Positions 25,470 through 35,440 of a stretch of 64,000 nt of DNA are shown here, in pieces. The notes under the pieces were generated by a model, which was not told where the DNA came from, searched no databases, and saw only the letters and a program-made list of their open reading frames with translations. The position numbers and the translations under genes are program-made. Position 1 is the first letter of the stretch. Each line of letters opens with the position of its first letter. The stretch comes from Bradyrhizobium sp. in8p8 (lineage in GTDB: Bacteria > Pseudomonadota > Alphaproteobacteria > Rhizobiales > Xanthobacteraceae). The stretch lies in assembly GCF_000426845.1 (NCBI RefSeq), contig NZ_AUGD01000018.1:43357-107356 (forward strand), read 5' to 3'.

Positions 25470-27083
25470 GTGACGATCGCGCCCGACATCTCTGAGAAGC
25501 CCGACGGCGCCGAACGCCGGCTTATCCTTGTTGCGACGTTCGTCATCGCCGCGATGACCGTGCTGCGCATCGTCTACGCCTCCGCGATCGAGCTGCGCAC
25601 CGACGAGGCTTATTACTGGACCTGGTCCAAGGAGACGGCGCTCAGCTTCCTCGATCATCCACCCGGCATCGCCTGGCTCATTCGCTTCGGCACAGCAATC
25701 TTCGGCGACACCACGCTCGGCGTCCGCTTCGGCGGCATCGTCGCGATGCTGGTGACGCAGCTTCTGCTCGCCGACATCGTCCGCCGCCTCACGCATGATG
25801 CGCGCGCGATCATGTTCGCGGTGCTGATGCCGGAAGCTGCGCTCTATTATGGCCTGCTGATGGCCAAGGTCGCGCCCGATGTCGCGATGATCCCTTTTGC
25901 GGTCGCGATGATGTGGTCGCTGGTGCGGCTGACGCAAGGCGGCGACGGCCGCTGGTGGCTCGCCGCCGGGCTGTTTGCGGGCCTGGCGATGTTGTCGAAA
26001 TTCACCGCGATCATGTTTGCGCCAGCGGTGGCCGCCTTTCTGCTGGTGCCGGAGTGGCGCTGGCGTTGGCTGCGCAGCCCTTACCCTTATCTTGCCGTGC
26101 TGGTCGCGATAGCGGTGTTCTCGCCGGTGCTGATCTGGAACGCGCAGCATGACTGGGCCTCGTTCCGGTTCCAGGGCGTGCGCGCCACCGCCAATTACGG
26201 CATCTCGCCGCGCACCATCGGCGATTACATCGGCCTGCAATTCGGCCTCGTCGGTTTCGTCATGCTGCCGGTGGTGCTGACGGGATTGGTCATGACGGCA
26301 TGGCGCGGCTATCGCAAGCGCGAGCCTGTCGCCATCCTGCTCTCGACCGCGGTGCTGGTGCCGTTTCTTTATTTCTTCTTCAAGTCGCTGACGCTTCGTG
26401 TTGGCGACACCTGGCCGATGTTCATGTGGCCGGTCGGCTTTGCCGCGGCGGCCGTGAACCTTGTGCTGATGAGGAAGGAGGGATGGTCGGCCCGGATGCT
26501 CCACTCGTCGCTGTTCTGGGTCAAGACCGCAATCGTCTCGGGCATCGCCTTCGTCGTCATCGTGTTCCTCTATTATGTCGCCGCGCCCTGGAATCTCCTC
26601 GGCAAGATCGATCCGATCGGAGCGGAGGCCGGCTACGAGCAGGTCGCTGCACGCGCGCAGGCCGCACTCGACGAAACGGGTGCCCGCTGGATCGCCACCA
26701 CGGACTACCGCACCTACGCCATGATGCGCTGGCTGTTCCGCGGTCGCGTGCCGGTGATCGAGCTCAACGAGCGCGGCCGTTTCCAGGATTTCCGCGATCC
26801 CGGCATGGACAAGATCAGAGGCGAGGCGGGAATTTACGTAGGGCGCGAGCCGGATGATCGATCGTCGGTGTGGGAACATATCCCGGCGAAGCGCCAGCTG
26901 CTCGGCAGGGTCGAACGCCGCTGGCGCGGCCTCGTGATGGATACCTATGTGATCGAAAAGCTGACCGGCTGGACCCCGGAGCTGTCCCCGCCGAAGGACT
27001 CGCCGTTGTTCCGGTGGAAGGTATTGGCAGGCAATTCGGCGCGAGATCTGCGCGGCTCTTCGTCCCCCTCCAGGGGAGCGTAA
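25470..27083 (+). CDS. GT39/ArnT-type glycosyltransferase, polytopic membrane protein
   Basis: About 537 residues, with about ten hydrophobic helices and the PMT/ArnT signature ELRTDEAYYWTW near residue 40 where the Asp-Glu pair is catalytic, followed by FLDHPPG. These enzymes use lipid-linked sugars to glycosylate proteins or lipid A in the periplasm or outer leaflet. GTG at 25470 is preferred because the frame upstream looks non-coding and GGGGAAAAG precedes it; a GTG at 25404 is possible. The preceding 286-base gap holds no gene. Acceptor and sugar unknown. Confidence 0.85.
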   Translation: MTIAPDISEKPDGAERRLILVATFVIAAMTVLRIVYASAIELRTDEAYYWTWSKETALSFLDHPPGIAWLIRFGTAIFGDTTLGVRFGGIVAMLVTQLLLADIVRRLTHDARAIMFAVLMPEAALYYGLLMAKVAPDVAMIPFAVAMMWSLVRLTQGGDGRWWLAAGLFAGLAMLSKFTAIMFAPAVAAFLLVPEWRWRWLRSPYPYLAVLVAIAVFSPVLIWNAQHDWASFRFQGVRATANYGISPRTIGDYIGLQFGLVGFVMLPVVLTGLVMTAWRGYRKREPVAILLSTAVLVPFLYFFFKSLTLRVGDTWPMFMWPVGFAAAAVNLVLMRKEGWSARMLHSSLFWVKTAIVSGIAFVVIVFLYYVAAPWNLLGKIDPIGAEAGYEQVAARAQAALDETGARWIATTDYRTYAMMRWLFRGRVPVIELNERGRFQDFRDPGMDKIRGEAGIYVGREPDDRSSVWEHIPAKRQLLGRVERRWRGLVMDTYVIEKLTGWTPELSPPKDSPLFRWKVLAGNSARDLRGSSSPSRGA

Positions 27084-27093
27084 GGAGGAGCCA

Positions 27094-28122
27094 CTACTCC
27101 TCCCCGTCCTTCTTGCGCAGCAGATCCGTCGCCAGATCCGACAGCTTCGGCGCCGGCAATGCCGCAAACGGCAGCGGCCTCGTGACGTCGATCGCGGCGA
27201 GGCCCAGCCGGGCCGTCAGCAGTCCGTTGAGCACGCCTTCTCCCAGCCGTTGCGACAGCTTTGCCGCGATGCCGTGGCCGAGCATCTGCTGCACCAGGCT
27301 GTCGCTCGCGGCCATGCCGCCGGTGATGGCGAGATGGGCGATGACGTGGCGGAGCAGGCGGATCATGCCGAGCGCGCCGGGGCGGCCGCCATAGAGGTAG
27401 GCGAGCTGGCGGATCAGGCGCAGCGCGGCGACGAACACGAACAGCACGTCGATCGCGGCGCGCGGGCTTACCGCAGTGACGATCGACACTTTCTGCGCGG
27501 CCGACGACACCAGCCGCCGTGCCTCGGCATCCAGCGGCGACATCAACTCGCGCTCGGCAAGGCGGATCATGTCGGCGCCATCGATGATCTCGCCGGCGTG
27601 GCTCTCCAGCGTGGCGCGGGCGCGCGCGAGTTGCGGATTCTGATGCGCGATCTGGAGCAGGTCCTGCACGATGACTCGGCTCTCCTTGCGGTCGTCGCTG
27701 GCGAGCACGGCCGCTGCGCGCTGATGCAACTTCTCGATCGTCGCAAGCCGTGCCAGCCCAAATGCCTCGCGTCCGATCACGACGGCAAGTGCAAGCGCGG
27801 TGACGAAAGCGAAGGCGAGGCCGACGAAGCCGAGCGTTTCGCTGCGCGCAAACAAATCCTCGATCAGATGGACCACGCCCAGCCCCACGCCAAGCAGCGT
27901 CAGCCCGGCGAGACCGGACCAGAACAGGGTTCCCCAGGGAAAACGGCGTCGCGCGGTCAGCGCGGCCTCGATCGGCACCGGTAGCATCGCCGGATCATGC
28001 TCCGGCGTGATCTGGATCGTGCCGCGACCGAGCCGTCCCGTCTCGTCGGCTTCGGCGACGACGACGGCGGGATCGTCGAGCCGGAATGTCGCCGGCCGCC
28101 GCTGCTGGGATCGATCATTCAT
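27094..28122 (-). CDS. YcjF family membrane protein (TIGR01620/DUF697)
   Basis: 342 residues with two hydrophobic helices near 80-120 and a C-terminal helical DUF697-type domain (VFVAALRLIRQLAYLYGG to LLRHVIAHLAITGGM, LTARLGLAAIDVTRPLPF). It is second in an operon with the ATPase-like YcjX gene, its start overlapping that stop by four bases (ATGA). The pair is conserved in proteobacteria, often linked to stress operons. Molecular function is not established. Confidence 0.87.
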   Translation of the reverse strand: MNDRSQQRRPATFRLDDPAVVVAEADETGRLGRGTIQITPEHDPAMLPVPIEAALTARRRFPWGTLFWSGLAGLTLLGVGLGVVHLIEDLFARSETLGFVGLAFAFVTALALAVVIGREAFGLARLATIEKLHQRAAAVLASDDRKESRVIVQDLLQIAHQNPQLARARATLESHAGEIIDGADMIRLAERELMSPLDAEARRLVSSAAQKVSIVTAVSPRAAIDVLFVFVAALRLIRQLAYLYGGRPGALGMIRLLRHVIAHLAITGGMAASDSLVQQMLGHGIAAKLSQRLGEGVLNGLLTARLGLAAIDVTRPLPFAALPAPKLSDLATDLLRKKDGEE

Positions 28123-29588
28123 GCGAGCTTGTCTCCGATCAGGAACTGCAAGGCACGGTCGAGGCGGATGTGTGGCAGCGTCGGCTCGCTAGTGCCTTCG
28201 CGTGCGAGCTTGGGCGGGCGGAAGCGCAGGAAGCGGAAGTCGCTCTTGCCGGCGGCCTGCGTCGAGAGGCCGCGGAACGCGTCCGTGCCGTTGAACAGCG
28301 GCTCGGGATCGACGGGCAGATCGCCGGGAAACGTCGCAACCTCGGTGTTGCCGTCGAAGAACTCGCCGCCCGCGCTCTCGCCCGCAGCCGGCGTTCCCAG
28401 GATCGACGGCAGTCTGTCGCGGCCATGCGCCACCTGCGCCTCGCGGGTGGCGCGGACGGCAGCGAGCGCGACGACGTCGATCTCCGCCCCGGTATCTTCC
28501 GCGCGCGCAACGGCGCGAGAGACGGCGCGGCGTAGCACGGCCTCGAGCCGGTCATGGCTTGAGTGATGGAGGTGGTCCGCCTTGGTTGCCGCGAACAGGA
28601 TGCGGTCGATGCGCGGTCGGAACAGGCTGGTGAGCAAGGTGCTGCGGCCGATGTTGAAGCAATCGAGAATGCCGGCGAGTGCAGCTTCGAGATCGTGCAG
28701 CGCCTCGGGCCCGGAATTGAAGGCGGCGAGGGCATCGGCCAGCACGATCTGGCGATCGAGGCGCGCGAAATGGTCGCGGAAGAACGGCCGCACCACGACG
28801 TCCTTGTAGGCCTCGAAGCGCCGCACCATCATGGCCCACAGCGATCCGTCCAGTGCCTGTCCGCCAGCGGGCAAATCGAGCGGCGCAAAGGTCAGCGCGG
28901 GTGAGCCTGCGAGATTGCCGGGCATCAGGAAACGGCCGGGCGGCAACAGGCTCATCGCAAATCGCTCGTCGCGGCAGGCGCGCAGATAATCGGTGAAGAG
29001 CTTTGCGGCGGTCAGCGTCGCGTGTTCATCCTCGCGCGCTTCAGGCTTGAGCGTCGCGAGATGGGCGTGCCACTCGGTCGCGAGATGCGCGCGCGGTGCC
29101 TCGCGCGACAGCGCAAGACTCTCCGCCGACCATTGTTCGTAGCTCTTCTGCAGCAACGGCAGGTCGAGCAGCCATTCGCCGGGATAATCGACGATGTCCA
29201 GCGTCAGCGTGCGGTCGGCGCCGTTCGGACGCTGGTAGTCGATGACGAGCCTGAGCTCGCTGATATCCACCGTCGAGCTCGGCCAGCGCCGCTCCTCGAT
29301 CAGCGCGTGCAGATGGCTCTCATAGGCGAAGCGCGGCACGGCATCATCAGGCTGCGGCGCCAGATGCACCCGCGCGATCCGGCCCGAGGCATAGGCCTCG
29401 AACACCGGAAACCGGCCGCCCCGCGTGAGACCGTTGATCAGGGCGGTGATGAACACGGTCTTGCCGGCCCGCGACAGGCCGGTAACGCCTAACCGCACCG
29501 TCGGGTTGAAGAAGTGCTCGCCATAGTCGATCAAGGCCCTCGCCGACAGCCGCGCTTCTTCGACGATATCCTGGAAACTGAATGCCAT
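28119..29588 (-). CDS. YcjX family GTPase/ATPase-like protein
   Basis: 489 residues. A Walker A motif GLSRAGKTVFITALINGL lies near residue 36. Further conserved blocks are VDYPGEWLLDLPLL (Walker B-like DYPGEW) near 155 and FAATKADHLHHSSHD (NKxD-like TKAD) near 335. The YcjX family is stress-associated, and a related crystal structure shows a GTPase-like fold. The YcjF-type gene is next, with a four-base overlap. No membrane segments are seen; it probably associates with the membrane partner. Confidence 0.88.
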   Translation of the reverse strand: MAFSFQDIVEEARLSARALIDYGEHFFNPTVRLGVTGLSRAGKTVFITALINGLTRGGRFPVFEAYASGRIARVHLAPQPDDAVPRFAYESHLHALIEERRWPSSTVDISELRLVIDYQRPNGADRTLTLDIVDYPGEWLLDLPLLQKSYEQWSAESLALSREAPRAHLATEWHAHLATLKPEAREDEHATLTAAKLFTDYLRACRDERFAMSLLPPGRFLMPGNLAGSPALTFAPLDLPAGGQALDGSLWAMMVRRFEAYKDVVVRPFFRDHFARLDRQIVLADALAAFNSGPEALHDLEAALAGILDCFNIGRSTLLTSLFRPRIDRILFAATKADHLHHSSHDRLEAVLRRAVSRAVARAEDTGAEIDVVALAAVRATREAQVAHGRDRLPSILGTPAAGESAGGEFFDGNTEVATFPGDLPVDPEPLFNGTDAFRGLSTQAAGKSDFRFLRFRPPKLAREGTSEPTLPHIRLDRALQFLIGDKLA

Positions 29589-29765
29589 ATGAACGTTAAC
29601 GGATCTGAAGCGGGAGGAACGTGCGGCTGTTCACAAAAGTGGCAATTGCATGAGGAAAATCAAGCTTCATACTTCCACCGCCTTTGTCGGCAAGTCAGCC
29701 GCTTGAACGACGCGCCGATCCCGAAACACCCATAGAAGAGTGCTGCCTCACGTTAACGGATTGCC

Positions 29766-30461
29766 ATGACCGTCTTCCAGCTGAAACAATTCGCATCCAG
29801 CTCCGTCCACGCCGCCGCGGACGTGATCGGCTGGAACTACGATCGCGCCGAACTCATTGCCGACGGAGTCATCCATGCGATCGGTGTCCTCGCCGGCATC
29901 ATCGCCGCGACCGTGCTGGTCGTGCTGGCGGCAGTCTATGCCGATGCAGCCGACGTCGTCGGCGTATCGATCTACGTTGCCGGCCTGCTCTCGATGCTGG
30001 TGTTTTCGGCGACCTATAATCTCTGGCCGGTCTCGCCCGCCAAGTGGCTGCTACGGCGCTTCGACCATTCCGCGATCTATCTGCTGATCGCTGCGACCTA
30101 TACCCCCTTCATCCTGGAGGTGAAGGACAGCGGGTTCGCGCTGGTGCTGCTCGCGGGTGTCTGGTGTGTCGCCATCCTCGGCATCGTGCTGAAGCTGTTC
30201 TATCCCGGCCGGTTCGATCGCGTCTCGGTCGGCATCTACCTCGCGATGGGCTGGAGCGGTGTCATGATCTACGGCCCGGTCGTCAAGGCGCTGCCGTCGC
30301 TGGTGCTTGGCTTCATCCTGGCGGGCGGCCTGCTCTACAGTTTCGGCGTGATCTTCCACGCCTGGCGCCGGCTGCGTTTCCAGAATGCAATCTGGCACGG
30401 CTTTGTCTTGGCCGGCGCGGCATGCCATTATACCGCGGTGCTCGACCTCGTGTTGAGCTGA
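29766..30461 (+). CDS. Hemolysin III / PAQR-type membrane protein
   Basis: 231 residues with about seven transmembrane helices. Family landmarks are RAELIADGVIHAIGVLAG, SATYNLWPVSPAKWLLRRFDHSAIYLLIAATYTPF and HGFVLAGAACHYTAVL, whose conserved Asp, Ser and His could form a metal site as in PAQR hydrolases. Relatives are called hemolysin III or YqfA; a role in membrane lipid homeostasis has been suggested for the family. It is monocistronic and divergent from the YcjX operon. Confidence 0.88.
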   Translation: MTVFQLKQFASSSVHAAADVIGWNYDRAELIADGVIHAIGVLAGIIAATVLVVLAAVYADAADVVGVSIYVAGLLSMLVFSATYNLWPVSPAKWLLRRFDHSAIYLLIAATYTPFILEVKDSGFALVLLAGVWCVAILGIVLKLFYPGRFDRVSVGIYLAMGWSGVMIYGPVVKALPSLVLGFILAGGLLYSFGVIFHAWRRLRFQNAIWHGFVLAGAACHYTAVLDLVLS

Positions 30462-30519
30462 GCAAGCCGCGAGACGGAATAAGAGACGCGGTCCGAAGCC
30501 GCAAAGGGGGAGACGTCGC

Positions 30520-31314
30520 ATGCAGGTGACCGGCAAGGTCGTGGTCGTCACGGGTGGCGCAAACGGGATCGGCAAGGCGCTGTGCGAGGCCTTTCACAAT
30601 GCGGGCGCCGCCAAGGTCGTCGTCGCGGACTTGGACGCCGCCAATGCGAGAGCCGTCGCGGCCATGGTCGATGGCGCTGCCTTCAAATGCGACGTCTCGC
30701 AGGAGAATGATATCGTCCACGTCATCGAGGAGACGGAACGGCAGTTCGGCCCCATCGACCTGTTCTGCTCCAATGCCGGCATCGGCGGCGGCTTCGACCC
30801 GATGTCGGAGAATGCCGGCGGCGCCTCGGACGAGCCCTGGCAGCGCAGCTGGGCGATCCACGTCATGGCCCATGTCTACGCGGCGCGGCATCTCATCCCC
30901 CGCATGAGGGCGCGCGGCGGCGGCTATTTTCTCAACACCATCTCGGCCGCCGGTCTGCTGTCCCAGGTTGGCAGCCCCGCTTATTCCACCACCAAGCACG
31001 CCGCGGTCGGCTTTGCCGAAAATCTCGCAATCTCGCACAAGGCCCACAACATCAAGGTCTCGATCCTGTGTCCGCAGGGCGTCGACACCAACATGCTGCG
31101 CTCGATCCCCAAGGGACCGCAATCCGGCGACGGCGACCTGACGCCGGAACAGGTGGCGAAAGACGTGCTCGCCGGCCTCGAGCAGGAAACCTTCCTGATC
31201 CTGCCGCACCCGCAGGTGCTCGGCTACATGCGCAAGAAGACCGAGAATTATGACCGCTGGATCGGCGGCATGGCCAAGATCCAGGCCAAGATGCGGGAGG
31301 AGTTCGGGAAGTGA
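30520..31314 (+). CDS. Short-chain dehydrogenase/reductase
   Basis: 264 residues, classical SDR. The cofactor motif TGGANGIGKAL is at about 11-21, with NAG at about 84 (CSNAGIGGG) and catalytic Tyr-x-x-x-Lys in YSTTKHA near 155. Asp at the end of the second beta strand (VADLDAAN) favours NAD. An ATG with a GGGGGAGA site is used. It lies 58 bases after the hemolysin III-like gene, so co-transcription is possible. Substrate unknown. Confidence 0.88.
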   Translation: MQVTGKVVVVTGGANGIGKALCEAFHNAGAAKVVVADLDAANARAVAAMVDGAAFKCDVSQENDIVHVIEETERQFGPIDLFCSNAGIGGGFDPMSENAGGASDEPWQRSWAIHVMAHVYAARHLIPRMRARGGGYFLNTISAAGLLSQVGSPAYSTTKHAAVGFAENLAISHKAHNIKVSILCPQGVDTNMLRSIPKGPQSGDGDLTPEQVAKDVLAGLEQETFLILPHPQVLGYMRKKTENYDRWIGGMAKIQAKMREEFGK

Positions 31315-31361
31315 CCGTTAGGTCATCCCGGGGCGATTGAAGCACATTTGCGCCAAACACT

Positions 31362-31394
31362 CGCTGTCGTCCCCGCGAAGGCGGAACGACAGCG
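31362..31394. terminator. Hairpin between SDR and MarR gene ends
   Basis: CGCTGTCGT (31362-31370) pairs perfectly with ACGACAGCG (31386-31394) across a 15-base loop in the short gap between two converging genes. The interior resembles the ends of the repeat at 10,211. Probable bidirectional terminator or degenerate repeat copy. Confidence 0.5.
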
Positions 31395-31398
31395 GTGG

Positions 31399-31854
31399 TC
31401 AAGCAGCCGACTCGCTCTCCACCCGACTCGCCCGCAGTGCCCGCGCATAGAGCATCATGCCCTCGCGCACCGTGCGCTGCTCGGCCGGCGTCAGCGCCGC
31501 CAGCGCGCCGCGCACCTGCTGGCGGCCGAACGCATGCAGCGCCTCGAGCGTGCGGCGGCCCTTTGCCGTCAGCGACAACTTCTTGCTGCGGGCATCCGTC
31601 TCATCCGGCGTCTCCCGCAATTCGCCGCAGTCGATCAGCTTGCGTACCAGACGGCTGACGCTGGATTTCTCCAGCCGCAGGAAATCGCCGAGCTCGCCCG
31701 ATGTCATCGGACCGCGGATGCCGATCTCCAGGATCGTGTGGACCGCCGAGGGCGGATAATCCGACGCCGCGACCGTCGCATCCATGAAGCCGAGCTCGCG
31801 CACCATCAGGCGCGAGGCGGCACGGATGTCGTCGATCAAGGAAAGCTCGGCCAT
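31399..31854 (-). CDS. MarR family transcriptional regulator
   Basis: 151 residues with a winged helix-turn-helix (IRGPMTSGELGDFLRLEKSS to VSRLVRKLIDCGELRE, then KLSLTAKGRRTLEAL). Start at MAELSL, preceded by GGGAG at good spacing; a Met five codons upstream is less likely. It is divergent from an SDR gene, with a perfect palindrome just upstream, so it probably represses itself and that SDR. Ligand unknown, perhaps an aromatic or lipophilic compound as in other MarR proteins. Confidence 0.88.
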   Translation of the reverse strand: MAELSLIDDIRAASRLMVRELGFMDATVAASDYPPSAVHTILEIGIRGPMTSGELGDFLRLEKSSVSRLVRKLIDCGELRETPDETDARSKKLSLTAKGRRTLEALHAFGRQQVRGALAALTPAEQRTVREGMMLYARALRASRVESESAA

Positions 31855-31869
31855 CTTGACTCCCGGCAT

Positions 31870-31890
31870 ATAGTTGTATCATACAACTAT
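31870..31890. promoter_or_regulatory. Perfect palindromic operator between MarR and SDR genes
   Basis: ATAGTTGTAT-C-ATACAACTAT, ten-base arms about one central base, lies 15 bases upstream of the MarR start and 39 bases before the SDR start. AT-rich perfect dyads of about 20 bases are the usual MarR dimer target. Confidence 0.75.
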
Positions 31891-31929
31891 AGGCGTGCAA
31901 CGGCGCGCGCAAGCGTCTTGGAGTGAGTC

Positions 31930-32706
31930 ATGAGCGAAGCTTTGCCGACCGGGATGCGGATGAGAGGCAAGGTCTGCCTGATCACTGGCGGCGGAAGCGG
32001 CATCGGCCGTGCCACCGCGCTGCGGATGGCATCCGAAGGCGCCGAGGCGATCCTGGTCGCCGGCCGGCGCGCGGCCGAGATCGAGGCCACCGCGACTTCG
32101 TGCCGTGAGCTCGGCACGGACGCGATCGCGCTTCAGACCGACATCACGCGCGAGGACGAGGTCGCGCGACTCGTCGGCACAGCCATCGAGCGCTGCGGTC
32201 GGCTCGACGTCGCCTTCAACAATGCCGGCTTCCAGGAGCGCCGCGCGCCGCTGGAAGAGCAGGGCACCGAGATTTACGATAACGTGTTCGACACCAATGT
32301 CCGCGCGCTGTTCCTGTGCCTGCGTCACCAGCTGCCCGCGATGCTGGCGCAGGGCCGCGGCAGCATCGTCGTCAACGCCTCCGTCAGCGGCATGCGCAAT
32401 CCCAATCCCGGCTTCTCGCTCTACTCGGCCTCGAAGGCCGCCGCGATCTCGCTGACGCGCTCGGCCGCGCTGGAGAACGCCCCGCGCGGCATCCGCATCA
32501 ACGCCATCGCGCCGGGCCGCGTCGTCACCGACATGATGCTGCGCGCCGGTGTCGGCGACATCGCGACCGTCAGCGCCGGCCTTCCGCTGCGGCGGATGGG
32601 GAGCCCGGAGGAAGTTGCGGAGGCCGTGGTGTGGCTGTCGTCGGATGCGTCGTCGTACGTCGTCGGGCACGTGCTGGCGGCGGACGGGGGATTCTTGGCG
32701 TCGTAG
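31930..32706 (+). CDS. Short-chain dehydrogenase/reductase, probable MarR target
   Basis: 258 residues, classical SDR: TGGGSGIGRAT at about 18-28, NNAGF near 96, catalytic YSASKAA near 168 and INAIAPGRVVTDMM after it. The Arg-Arg pair (VAGRRAAE) at the end of the second strand favours NADP. It is divergent from a MarR regulator across a perfect palindrome. Substrate unknown. Confidence 0.88.
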   Translation: MSEALPTGMRMRGKVCLITGGGSGIGRATALRMASEGAEAILVAGRRAAEIEATATSCRELGTDAIALQTDITREDEVARLVGTAIERCGRLDVAFNNAGFQERRAPLEEQGTEIYDNVFDTNVRALFLCLRHQLPAMLAQGRGSIVVNASVSGMRNPNPGFSLYSASKAAAISLTRSAALENAPRGIRINAIAPGRVVTDMMLRAGVGDIATVSAGLPLRRMGSPEEVAEAVVWLSSDASSYVVGHVLAADGGFLAS

Positions 32707-32720
32707 TTCGCCGTGGCGTC

Positions 32721-32805
32721 GTAGCCCGGATGGAGCGGAGCGCAATCCGGGCCGACCCGCTTGTGGCGCGATTCCCGGATTGCGCTTTCGCGCCGTCCGG
32801 ACTAC
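32721..32805. repeat. Interspersed palindromic repeat (family A, copy 1)
   Basis: Outward ends GTAGCCCGGATGGAGCGGAG and, in reverse orientation, CGCGCCGTCCGGACTAC flank CGCAATCCGGG/CCCGGATTGCG. Related copies occur at 41,792 and 53,256. This is a REP-like intergenic element with no coding capacity. Confidence 0.65.
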
Positions 32806-32812
32806 GCGCGCC

Positions 32813-34435
<1,623 letters not shown>

Positions 34436-34478
34436 GGTTTCCGTCCCTGTCGTTTATTGCCGCGCTACCAGCCCCGCC

Positions 34479-34563
34479 CGTCATTGCGAGCGAAGCGAAG
34501 CAATCCAGAATCTCTCCGCAGAGGCAGTCTGATTGCTTCGTCGCTTCGCTCCTCGCAATGACG
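34479..34563. repeat. Interspersed palindromic repeat (family B, copy 1)
   Basis: Starts CGTCATTGCGAGCGAAGCGA and ends with its near reverse complement (CTCGCAATGACG), with GCAATCCAGAATCTC and GATTGCTTCG inside. Copies occur at 38,894 and 45,862. Fills the gap between the ThDP enzyme and the MaoC gene. Confidence 0.7.
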
Positions 34564-34573
34564 AGGAGAGACA

Positions 34574-35425
34574 TCACCACACCGCCGTGCCCTTCATCGT
34601 CGGCTGCCCCTCCGCGTTGGCCGTCCACAGCTCCATGCCCGCCTCGATCTCGTTGGCGTTGACGGAGAACTCCGTGCCCTCGAACAGCGGCTGGAGTCCG
34701 CGGTAGGTGAACTTCTTCGGCGCCTTGCCGCCGTGAAGTTTGGCCGCCATCTCGATGATCAGCGCCGCCTGCAGCGGCCCGTGGAAGATCAGTCCCGGAT
34801 AGCCTTCGACCTTGGTGACGTAGTCGCGGTCGTAATGGATGCGGTGGCCGTTGAACGTCAGCGCCGAGTAGCGGAACAGCAACACGGGGTCCGACACATG
34901 GGTCTCGCGGTGCTGCGCCTTCGGCGCCGGAGGCGGGGCCTTTGCGGGAGCCGCCTGCGTACCCGTCATTTCGCGGTAAACGATGTCCTGCCGTTCGCGG
35001 ATCGCGGTGCCACGCGGCGAGGAGATGCTGTGCTCGACCGAGACGAAGCACAACGTGCCGGTCGAGCCTGATTTGACCTGCACATCGGCGATTCGCGAGG
35101 TCCGGGTCGATTCATCGCCGACGCAGAGCGGCTGCAGGAATTCGATCTCGCCGCCAGCCCACATCCGGCGCGGCAGCGGCACCGGCGGCAGGAAGCCGCC
35201 GCGGGTCGGGTGGCCGTCAGGACCGAGCATCGACATCGGAAACACCGGTTGCGCCAGGCACCAATGCACCGTGAACGGCGCGGCGTCGCCCGCCTTGGGC
35301 TCGCCGACCTCCTGGAACAACGTCGCGCGGAGACCCTTCACGAGCTGCGCGGTGACGATATCGGTCGCCTCCGTGCTGCGGCCGATCCATTGCCTGAGAT
35401 GATCGATGTCGAGCTTCTCGGTCAT
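34574..35425 (-). CDS. MaoC/FAS1-type dehydratase (HTD2-like)
   Basis: 283 residues with two hotdog parts. The N-terminal FAS1-like dehydratase domain has VHWCLAQPVFPMSMLGPDGHP and RRMWAGGEIEFLQPLCVGD. The C-terminal MaoC-like domain has DPVLLFRYSALTFNGHRIHYDRDYVTKVEGYPGLIFHGPL, with Asp/His catalytic residues. Relatives include mesaconyl-C4-CoA and 3-methylfumaryl-CoA hydratases, which work beside CaiB-type transferases, as here. The MaoC gene lies 15 bases after the CoA transferase in the operon. Substrate inferred only as an unsaturated dicarboxylyl-CoA. Confidence 0.82.
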   Translation of the reverse strand: MTEKLDIDHLRQWIGRSTEATDIVTAQLVKGLRATLFQEVGEPKAGDAAPFTVHWCLAQPVFPMSMLGPDGHPTRGGFLPPVPLPRRMWAGGEIEFLQPLCVGDESTRTSRIADVQVKSGSTGTLCFVSVEHSISSPRGTAIRERQDIVYREMTGTQAAPAKAPPPAPKAQHRETHVSDPVLLFRYSALTFNGHRIHYDRDYVTKVEGYPGLIFHGPLQAALIIEMAAKLHGGKAPKKFTYRGLQPLFEGTEFSVNANEIEAGMELWTANAEGQPTMKGTAVW

Positions 35426-35440
35426 GATGCCTCGCTCTTG

